A stretch of DNA of 64,000 nucleotides from Nocardioides sp. B-3 (GTDB taxonomy: Bacteria; Actinomycetota; Actinomycetes; Propionibacteriales; Nocardioidaceae), in assembly GCF_024703895.1 (NCBI RefSeq), contig NZ_CP087968.1, positions 3,906,001-3,970,000 on the forward strand, in the 5' to 3' direction. Under the pieces are notes generated by a model that made no database searches, was not told where the DNA came from, and worked only from the letters and a program-made list of their open reading frames with translations. Below, piece by piece: positions 52,953-64,000 of this stretch; position 1 is the first letter of the stretch; every line of letters starts with the position of its first letter. The position numbers were made by a program, and so were the translations under genes.

Positions 52953-55900
52953 CTACCTGACCAGCCGCAACCGCTCAATGCCTGAGTAGTCGATCCGAGT
53001 CTCTGCGCCGGTGGTCTGTGGATAGCTCACGGTCGCGACGCCGGAGCCCGGTGACGGTCCGCCGGGGGCGTTGCTGAGCCGTGGCCGTGGCGAGCCGGCA
53101 ACGACATCCAAGCTGTCGCCCACCTTCTTCGGCGCGGCGGTCGGGTCGGCCCCGTCGACACTCAGGTGGGCGTTGGTGGTGTCGAGAGCGACGATGGTCA
53201 CGACATCCCGGCCGAGTCCGGCCGCCACCTGCATGTCCTCGGTGGATGCGGTCGCGAGCAGCAGGGTCTTCAGCGCACCGACCGTCAGAGAGGTCGTCGT
53301 GTCGACCAGACCGTCGATCTGGTCGGCGGCCGCCGTGCCGACGATCGCGACCGCGTCGGTGCCGGTCAGTGGGTCCACGGTCAGGTCGCCGGTCGCGCCT
53401 TGGATTCGGAGCAGCTGGCTCGAACCGGCCCGGGTGAGCCGGCCGCTCTCCGCACCTGTCGGAGTGAAGGCGATCTTGTCGTCTTCCGGCGTGCCGGTCA
53501 CTGAGACGGCGTTGCCAGCGGCGTCGATGTTGACCGTGGGGATACCGTGGATGCCGACGACACCACCGGGGACCGGGAACGTCGTCAGCGTCTGCGCGTC
53601 GAGGTCAGCCAGCACATCACCGGTGGCTGCGAACGCCTCGGTGAGGTTCAGCACCTCGTGGGCAACGACCGTCGTCAGCGCCGGGGACTGGCCGCTGACG
53701 TTGCCTGCGGCGTCCTCGGAGGTGACGGTGATCTGGTAGACATCGTCGCCGAGCGGCTCGGAGGTGATCTCCCGGGCGCCCGTCGTGCCCGCCGTCGTCG
53801 TGCCGACCACGTCACCATTGGCGAGGAGCCGCACCAGCGACCGTGGTTCGGCCGTGCCCTTGAACGCCGGCGCCTGCAGCGTCGTCACGTCGTCGATGCT
53901 GATCCCGGCGTTGTCGCTCGATGCGAGCAGGTCGGGGACAGTCGGTGCCCCGGGGGCGACCGTGTCGACCCGGATCGTCAGCGCCTCCGACTCACCGCCG
54001 GCTCCGACGAGGTGGCTGACACCACCCCCTGCTGGCGAGTCGGACGGATCGACGATCAGCACCCGCGCCGTGACGAGGTGATCGCCGTCGAGCAAGGCGC
54101 TGACCGGAGCGACCTCGAATGTGCCCGGCAGCCCCACGGATCGGAGTTGCGAATCCCACCGCGTTTCCGTCGATGAAGACCCGCACCTTGTAGCCGGGCG
54201 CGTCGTCGGTCAATGTCGCATCGGGAGTCGGCGAGAAGGTGATCCCTGAAGCCTCGAGCCCGGTCACGTCCACGCGCATCCGGATGGTGGGCGTGGCGTC
54301 GTTGGTGAGGTCATCGTTGTCGTCCACCCCACTGTCCGACGACGGGCGCAGATCGAGTCCGAACGGGACGGGCGCGGCGCGGTTGACGATGGTGAGGTCG
54401 TAGACATTCTGCGGCGGGAACGTGCCCGGCGCCGCCGGGTCGGAGACCTCGATGAAGTAGGTGCCTCCCTCGACGACCGGAATCGCAAGGGCGTTGGTGC
54501 TGCTCCCCGACCCGGGCGGTGGCGGTCGTCCCGGTCGCCACGACAGTGCCCCATTCGTCCCGGGCGCGGACCCGTACGGTGCCGAGGACCTCGTTGAACG
54601 CAGCCTCGACCTCGAGCTCGCCCGTCCGGTTGGCGATCACCTTGAAGAAGTCGATGTCGGTGTCGGTTTGCAGGGTCAGCCGTTCTCGGTTGTATGCGTC
54701 GTCGGACCCGAGGGCCGCGACCACCGCAAAGTCACGCGACTCGTTCGGCTCGAAGCGGTCGCCGTACGCGCCGATCATCGAGTAGATGTCGAACATGGTC
54801 GTCTGGGCGCCCGCACCATCCGATGGGAAGGGGGCGGTCGGAGGCGTGGCGTTGCCGGTCCACACGGCATAACCGATGCCGTCCACGGTCCACACGCCGT
54901 TGTACTCGCCGATTCTCGTCGTGCAGTTGTTTCCCCGCCAAGGTGCCGAAGCGACACGGCGCGTTGACATCAGGGTCGAACGGCGCATCGTTGACTCGGA
55001 AGTCCTCGACGAACGAGGCGCCGCCATCGTTGCTGGTGGTGGCGTACAGGTCGAGAAGGAAGTTGGCGGTGCCGTTGTTTGCGTTCGCCCCTGTGTTCAT
55101 CAGCAACCTGCGGTTGTCGTACCAGTCACTGTGATCCGACCGTCCTGGTCGATCTGCGCCGATGGCATCACCGCGAAGCTGCCCGCCGTACCATGATCGA
55201 CCCGCTCGGTGGCGAAGGTGACTCCAGAGTCGCTCGAGCGGGCAATCACGATGTCGGCGTCGTCGCCGTTGGCGTAGGTGTTGTTCGGATCATCGTTGCC
55301 GACGACGTACACGTGACCGGCCCGGACCGGGTCGGGCAGGATCCATGGCTGCACCGAGCCCCGGAGCCAGAAGTCGGCGCTCGGGATCTCGTCTCCGCTG
55401 CCGTCCTGCACGTTGCAGGTGACCGTCGCCGCTCCCCGCACCGAAGGCCGTCGACCGCTGCGGCACCGTCCCCGCCGCGAAGGCGGCGCCTCCGGGTGCC
55501 ATCACGGAGCAGCTGGACCGTTCCCGTGTTCGCGGCACCGCAGGTGTCGGTGTGGTAGGCGAGATAGACATCACCATTGCTGCCGACCGCCGCGTGCGCT
55601 GGCCACACGAAGCCCTCACCAGCCTGCGAAACCTGCTGCGGCGCTGACCAGTTGACCCCGCCGTCAATCGAGCGCGAGAACATCACCCGGGTGGCACCGG
55701 TGAACTCCGTCCGAGGGATGTACAGGTTGTCCGCGAAGGGGCTGTTCGGGTCGGCGTCGGCGACGAGCCACTGCTTGTCGTCGTCGAAGGTGTTGATCGT
55801 GCTGACCTGCACGGGCGTGTAGGTCTGGGTCCCGACCGTGGTGGTGTCCGCCACCCGGCCGGCGAAGACGCTGAGCTCGTTGCCGGCGCCCACGCGGTCG

Positions 55901-56200
55901 AGGTGCGTCACGAACAACTGCCCCAAGGAATCCCGTGCAATCGCAGGATCGCCGTTGCAGCCGAGCGTCGTGTTCCGCACGATCGGGAAGGTCTGCCCAA
56001 AGTTGGTGGAGATCCTGACTCGGCATCCCCGCATCACCGCCACCTGTGACGGGTTGCGCGGGGTTCACCGAGGCGACGTGCGGCTCGAACCCGGTCTGAC
56101 CCGGCGCCACGTCGATACCAGCCTGCGCCGGCGACCATCCCAGCGGCAGGGATACCGCCAACAAGAGGAGAATCAGAAGAAAGCGGAATCGCTTGACCAT
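52953..56200 (-). CDS. Very large secreted protein with sialidase-like, prepeptidase-type and Ig-like regions, heavily frameshifted
   Basis: This is a protein of about 1,080 residues exported by a Sec signal peptide (MVKRFRFLLILLLLAVSLPL, then GWSPAQAG). The N-terminal 350 residues contain BNR/sialidase-like pieces (RVRISTNFGQTFPIVRNTTL, SRSIDGGVNWSAPQQVSQAG, ARSSDSGVTFATERVDHGTA). A central part resembles a bacterial prepeptidase-type domain (DFFKVIANRTGELEVEAAF). The C-terminal 390 residues contain Ig-like/adhesin repeats (TIRVDTVAPGAPTVPDLLAS, YQITVTSEDAAGNVSGQSPA). At least eight shifts (near 56060, 55530, 55440, 55105, 54930, 54515, 54320 and 54140) cut it, so domain borders are approximate. 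No sorting signal is visible. Function unknown, probably surface or exoprotein. Confidence 0.8.
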
Positions 56201-56271
56201 TGGACACTCCCGAGTAGACGCCTTGTGTTATCTCCCTCCCCGTGATATCGCGGCCTCGTGTCGACTGTCCA

Positions 56272-56291
56272 TAGTCATTTCCTAGTCATTT
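56272..56291. repeat. Direct repeat TAGTCATTT upstream of the secreted protein
   Basis: TAGTCATTT occurs at 56272-56280 and 56283-56291, 11 bp apart, one helical turn. It lies about 75 bp upstream of the secreted-protein start in an AT-rich patch. It may be a regulator-binding site. Confidence 0.4.
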
Positions 56292-56295
56292 GGGG

Positions 56296-56473
56296 CTACC
56301 AGAGGCGACGGGGTGAGACCACCACGTGCTGGTCGTCGAGGCCGTCGTCGAGGTACTGGTCGCCGCTGGCGGCGCTGATGCCGTCGATCCTCGATCGCCG
56401 GACTGGTGTCGCTGCCACTCGTGATGCTGGCAGCGGTGATCGCCTGACCCCGCCGCCCTAGGCTTCTCGGCAT
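56296..56473 (-). CDS. Possible short protein or gene remnant, one frameshift
   Basis: Two frames with nearly exclusive G/C third positions join near 56395. The first reads QAITAASITSGSDTSPAIE and the second IDGISAASGDQYLDDGLDDQ, ending HVVVSPRRLW at a TAG (56296). The total is about 58 residues from the ATG at 56473, which overlaps the divergent phosphatase start. It could be a small gene or the 3' remnant of a larger one. The family is not recognised. Confidence 0.35.
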
Positions 56474-57123
56474 GCGCTTGTACCTGCTCCGCCACGGTCA
56501 GACCCACTCCAACGTGTCGGGCGCCCTTGACACCGCTTTCCCCGGGGCGGACCTCACCGACCTCGGGCAGCGACAGGCGCAGGCCGCGTCCCGTGCCCTC
56601 GAGGACCGGGGCATCGGCGCGATCTCGGTCTCGACCCTCGCCCGCACGCACCAGACCGCCGGGCCGACCGCGACCCAGCTCGGCCTGACGCCGGTCGAGC
56701 ACGACGGGCTGCGCGAGATCACGGCCGGCGACTTCGAGATGCGAGCCGACGAGACCGCCGTGCTCGGCTACCTCGGCACGATCGCCCACTGGCTCGAGGG
56801 CGACCTCGCGTCGCCGATGCCGGGCGGCGAGACCGGCACCGCGTTCCCGGGCGCGGTACGACGAAGCGATCGCCCGCACCTGTGCGCAGGGTGTCGAGTC
56901 CGCGCTGGTCGTCAGCCACGGTGCCGCGATCCGCACGTGGGTGACGCACCGGGCGAGCGGTGACCACGCCCCCATCCACGAGGGCCTGCACAACACCGGG
57001 TGCATCACGCTGGACGGCGACCCGGACGAGGGCTGGACCATCCCGGAGTGGGAGCGGGAGCCCGTCGGTGGCGCCCGGCTCGACGACCCGACCGCTCCCG
57101 ACCCCACCGGCGAGGAGCTCTAG
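56472..57123 (+). CDS. Histidine phosphatase family protein, one frameshift
   Basis: This is a phosphoglycerate mutase-like phosphatase. The catalytic RHG motif is in LYLLRHGQTHSNVSGALDTA, with DLTDLGQRQAQAAS and the second catalytic His in ALVVSHGAAIRTWVTHRASG. A shift near 56850 (an extra C in TTCCCGGG) divides it. The corrected length is about 217 residues. The substrate is unknown; mycobacterial relatives include acid phosphatases and glucosyl-3-phosphoglycerate phosphatase. It converges with metH, whose stop is 5 bp away. Confidence 0.9.
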
Positions 57124-57128
57124 CGAGC

Positions 57129-60893
<3,765 letters not shown>

Positions 60894-61051
60894 GGGCCTC
60901 GAACTCCAATCGATGAGGTGTCCAGCGTACGGAGCACAGTCCACACTTCGGACGTTGATTCCACGTGCTGGACGCAGGCCCCGATGCTTCCACCGTGCCC
61001 GGCTGCCGCGAAATCGGCGGCGCTTCGACGGGTGCCCACTAGGGTGGGTGA

Positions 61052-61897
61052 GTGATCGAGTTCGACGACGTGCAGGACCTCGTCTCCCCCGTGGTCATCG
61101 CCGCTTTCGAGGGCTGGAACGACGCCGCGGATGCCGCCTCCGGGGTGGTCGATCACCTGATGGAGGTGTGGGACGCGCGGGTGGTCGGCGCCATCGACCC
61201 CGAGGAGTTCTACGACTTCCGTGTCAACCGCCCGCTGGTCAGCACGGACGAGAACGGTCACCGCCGCCTCACCCGGCCGACGACGCGGATCGCCATCGCG
61301 TCGCCGCCCGACATGGACCGCGACGTCATCCTGATCCGCGGCATCGAGCCCAACATGCGCTGGCGCCAGTTCTGCGCCGAGCTGCTCGCAGCCTGCGACG
61401 ACCCGGGCAACGAGCTGGTGATCACCCTCGGCGCGCTGCTGGCGGACTCGCCGCACACGCGTCCGATCCCCGTCACCGGCAGCGCGACCGAGCCCGACCT
61501 CGTCGACCGCCTCAAGCTTGAGCAGTCGACCTACGAAGGCCCCACCGGCATCGTCGGCGTCTTCCAGGACGCCTGCGTCCAGCTCGACATCCCCAACGTC
61601 TCCTACTGGGCCGCCGTGCCGCACTACGTCGCACAGCCGCCGTGCCCCAAGGCCACGCTGGCCCTGATCGGCCAGCTCGAGGACCTCCTCGACTGCTCGA
61701 TCCCGCTCGGCGACCTGCCCGACGACGCCCGCGCCCGGGAGCGTGGCGTCGACGAGCTGGCCGAGGAGGACGAGGACGTCGCCGACTACGTCCGCTCCCT
61801 CGAGGAGTCCCGCGACACCGCCGACCTGCCCGAGGCCAGCGGCGAGGCGATCGCGCGCGAGTTCGAGCGCTACCTCAAGCGGCGTACAGAGGACTGA
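61052..61897 (+). CDS. PAC2 family protein
   Basis: This is an intact 281-residue protein of the PAC2 family, whose eukaryotic members help assemble the proteasome. It starts MIEFDDVQDLVSPVVIAAFE with GWNDAADAASGVVDHLMEVW, the family signature. ITLGALLADSPHTRPIPVTG and VSYWAAVPHYVAQPPCPKAT follow. The C-terminus is strongly acidic (ELAEEDEDVADYVRSLEESR). In mycobacteria PAC2 genes flank metH in the same layout. A proteasome-assembly role in bacteria is not established. The start is a GTG at 61052. Confidence 0.92.
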   Translation: MIEFDDVQDLVSPVVIAAFEGWNDAADAASGVVDHLMEVWDARVVGAIDPEEFYDFRVNRPLVSTDENGHRRLTRPTTRIAIASPPDMDRDVILIRGIEPNMRWRQFCAELLAACDDPGNELVITLGALLADSPHTRPIPVTGSATEPDLVDRLKLEQSTYEGPTGIVGVFQDACVQLDIPNVSYWAAVPHYVAQPPCPKATLALIGQLEDLLDCSIPLGDLPDDARARERGVDELAEEDEDVADYVRSLEESRDTADLPEASGEAIAREFERYLKRRTED

Positions 61898-62034
61898 CAA
61901 CTCACGCACGAGGGCAGGGGCCACGATCTCGGCTCTCGGCGCACGACACGCGGGGCATCACATCCGACACGCCGCACTTCCGTGAAGGGCGGCTCCGGTG
62001 AGTGGCCCCCGGACGAGCGGCAGCACGGCCGGGG

Positions 62035-62569
62035 TCAGTCGAGCAGGCCCAACGGAGCCGCGCCGGTCACCAGCGTGATTGCCACGGGTGGCTGCCTGTC
62101 CACGAGGACGCAGCCGCTCGTTCGGACCACCCCCTCGTAGGCCGACCGCCCGAGGCACAGATAGCGCGGCTCGCCAGACCACGGGATCCTGAGCCGTCCC
62201 TCCACCACCGGCGCCACTGCTGGGCCCTGAGCCGGCTGGCCGCCGACCTCGAGGGGGGCGAGGTCTTCCTCAGGGAGTTTGAGGCCGGAGAACCCATATT
62301 GGTATGGCTTCGGCTGCTCGTTCCCGGGCCAGGGAGGCGGCGTAGGCGTCGAACATCGCCTGTTCGGTCAACACGACGGCTACCGAGTAGTGGGTGGCCA
62401 CGCGCTCGCCGCCGATCACCGGCTGGTCCCGGACTGCAACGACCACGGCGGTCATCTCACCTTCGCCGGGATCCTCCGGAGATGGTCCGCGTAGGGCAAG
62501 CGCCACAAGGGCCACAACCACGATCACCGCACAACCGACCAGCAGTCGGCGACGGGCGGTGTGGGTCAT
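62035..62569 (-). CDS. Membrane-anchored hypothetical protein downstream of mshC, frameshifted
   Basis: The N-terminal membrane helix (RRLLVGCAVIVVVALVALAL) is followed by an extracytoplasmic domain (EMTAVVVAVRDQPVIGGERV, AMFDAYAASLARERAAEAIP). After shifts near 62300 and 62225 it continues VEGRLRIPWSGEPRYLCLGR and ends AITLVTGAAPLGLLD. The corrected length is about 178 residues. The ATG at 62569 lies 3 bp after the mshC stop, so it is co-transcribed. The family is unknown. Confidence 0.7.
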
Positions 62570-62572
62570 GGA

Positions 62573-63820
62573 TCAGAGCAGCAGACCGAGGGCCGCGTCG
62601 AGCACCGGCCGCAGGGTCGCGGCGGCATCGGGGTCGCTGGTGTCGGCGAGGCCGTGCTCGGTGTCGCCCGGGGTCGAGGCGACCCAGTCGTCGACGGCCG
62701 CGACGGCGGTGGGGGCGTCGAGGTCGTTGGCGAGCGCGGCGAGTACGGCGGTGACGACCGGCTCAGCCGGCGCGCCCGCACCCGGGACGAGCGCCTTGCG
62801 CCACTGGGCGACGGTGTCGACCGCGTCCCAGAGCTGAGCGTCGGTCCACTCCCAGTCACTGCGGTAGTGGTGGCGCAGCAGGACGAGTCGGATCGCCATC
62901 GGGTCGACGTCGCTGTTGCGCAGCGCTGAGACGAAGACGAGGTTGCCCTTCGACTTCGACATCTTCTCGCCGTCGTAGGCCACCATCCCGGCGTGGGAGT
63001 AGGCCTTCGCGAACCGCTGGCCCGGCTCGGCGACCTGCGCCTCGCCGGCGCACATCTCGTGGTGCGGGAAGATCAGGTCGCTGCCGCCGCCCCGGACGTC
63101 GAACGCCGAGCCCGGGTGCTCGAGCGCGATGGCGGTGCACTCGATGTGCCAGCCGGGACGACCGGGGCCGAAGGGGCTGTCCCAGGGACGGTTCCCCCCT
63201 CGCGCTTGCCGCGCCACACGACGCAGTCGAGCGGGTCGCGCTTGCCCTCACGGTCTGGGTCTCCCCCGCGCTCGCCGAAGATCCGCAGCATCTCGTCGCG
63301 CGACCAGCCGGAGACGTCGCCGAAGGCCGCATCGGCGGTGACGGAGAAGTAGAGGTCGCTCTCGACCGAGTAGATCGCGCCGGCCTCCTGCAGTCGGGTG
63401 ATCAGGTCGATGACGAGCGGGATCGACTCGACGGCCCCGATGTAGTGGTCGGGGGCCGGGACGCGCAGCGCCTCCATGTCGTGACGGAACAGCTCGGTCT
63501 CGCGCTCGGCGAGCGCCACCCAGTCGACCTTGACCTTCTCGGCCCGCTCGAGCAGCGGGTCGTCGACGTCGGTGACGTTCTGCACGTAGGTGACGTCGTG
63601 ACCGGCGCAGCGCCGGGGCACGGTTGAGCAGGTCGAAGGCGAGGTAGGTCGCGGCGTGTCCCATGTGCGTCGCGTCATAGGGCGTGATCCCGCAGACGTA
63701 GAGCCGAGCCGGCCCCTCTGGCCGGGTCTCGACGAGGCCACCGGAGCTGGTGTCGTGGATCCGGACGGTGGGACCGGCAACGGTCAGGTCTGGGACCTCG
63801 GGAGATGACCACGAACGCAT
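62573..63820 (-). CDS. mshC: Mycothiol ligase MshC (cysteine:GlcN-Ins ligase), frameshifted
   Basis: MshC joins cysteine to glucosaminyl-inositol with ATP in mycothiol synthesis. It has a cysteinyl-tRNA synthetase-like fold. LYVCGITPYDATHMGHAATY holds the zinc Cys and the HIGH-like HMGH. DVTYVQNVTDVDDPLLERAE is characteristic, as are CTAIALEHPGSAFDVRGGGS and SDLIFPHHEMCAGEAQ. The KMSKS loop is YDGEKMSKSKGNLVFVSALR. Shifts lie near 63620 and 63195. The length is about 414 residues, the mshC rather than cysS size. The ATG at 63820 is the start. Confidence 0.94.
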
Positions 63821-63839
63821 GCCGCGCAGCCTATCCGGC

Positions 63840-64000
63840 TCAGAATGGCGGCCGGGGGATGACCGGGTACTCGTCGCGCGGCGAGGGCAGCTCGCCCGCA
63901 GCGAGCAGGGCCCTGCAGCGGCGCGCGAGGGCCGAGATCTCAGCCCGTGTGACGTGCTCGGACAGTGCTTCGCCGAGCGCGCCGTCGACGACCGCTTGCA
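63840..64000 (-). CDS. C-terminal fragment of a protein upstream of mshC (SCO1664-like)
   Basis: The last 52 codons of a gene are visible, ending SPRDEYPVIPRPPF with a TGA at 63840. The final helix reads RAEISALARRCRALLAAGEL. The ending (proline-rich P-x-IPxPPF) and the position next to mshC recall the SCO1664/phosphatidylinositol kinase-like family of actinobacteria. The rest lies outside the window. Confidence 0.6.
   Translation of the reverse strand, partial: QAVVDGALGEALSEHVTRAEISALARRCRALLAAGELPSPRDEYPVIPRPPF

Noticed and set aside
60894..61051. Possible cobalamin or SAM riboswitch upstream of metH
   Set aside because: No B12-box-like or SAM-aptamer conserved stretch could be recognised in the 158-bp gap.
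61898..62034. Possible gene in the gap after the PAC2 gene
   Set aside because: No start with a ribosome site and no family-like peptide on either strand; short convergent gap.

Overview
The window comes from a high-GC actinobacterium (roughly 70% G+C, strong G/C at third codon positions, many GTG starts and ATGA/GTGA stop-start overlaps). It carries actinobacterial hallmark genes: rbpA, a Pup-proteasome system (pup, prcA, prcB, mpa, dop, pafA) and mshC of mycothiol synthesis. Gene order (rbpA beside lnt/ppm; trmI-mpa-dop-pup-prcBA-pafA-pafBC-tatAC-helY; recB-like, metH, PAC2, mshC) matches the conserved order known from mycobacteria and relatives. Gene content looks like the Nocardioides lineage, but that is inference. 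Nearly every long gene is broken by one-base shifts while homology continues in the next frame. This looks like uncorrected sequencing indels, so genes are annotated across their shifts.

Left part (1-13.8 kb): a UvrA-like ATPase running off the edge, AzlCD, a luciferase-like oxidoreductase, a BenE-type permease and a HIT-like protein. An arsenic operon follows (arsR, aquaporin-type channel, arsC) with a palindromic operator at the arsR start. Next come a monooxygenase-like protein, a zinc alcohol dehydrogenase diverging from an HTH-MurA fusion protein with a perfect operator-like palindrome between them, a GNAT protein, a glycerophosphodiesterase and an Atg22/UMF1-type transporter.

13.8-17.4 kb: rbpA with a SigR-like promoter and a 57-bp tandem triplication over its 3' end, convergent with fxsA-ppm1-lnt, the lipoprotein and mannosyl-lipid acylation module. 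17.7-25.4 kb: lysine catabolism through beta-lysine (kal, kamE, kamD, kdd; divergent kamA) with an Lrp/AsnC regulator. An IS1182-like element sits inside a long palindrome between kamA and the regulator.

25.4-48 kb: a 5'-3' exonuclease-like protein, then the long minus-strand block helY, diacylglycerol kinase, tatC, tatA, pafC, pafB, FKBP lipoprotein, pafA, prcA, prcB, pup, dop, mpa, ECF sigma factor with partner, trmI and a site-2 protease. Two small membrane genes and some unrelated enzymes are interspersed.

48-64 kb: a RecB-like nuclease interrupted at its catalytic motif by an intein with class 3 features (no N-terminal Cys/Ser, W-C-T residues present, LAGLIDADG endonuclease), an APC permease, a HAD phosphatase, a very large secreted protein, a histidine phosphatase, cobalamin-dependent metH, a PAC2 protein, mshC, and the tail of another gene at the right edge. 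No rRNA, tRNA, CRISPR or phage genes were seen.
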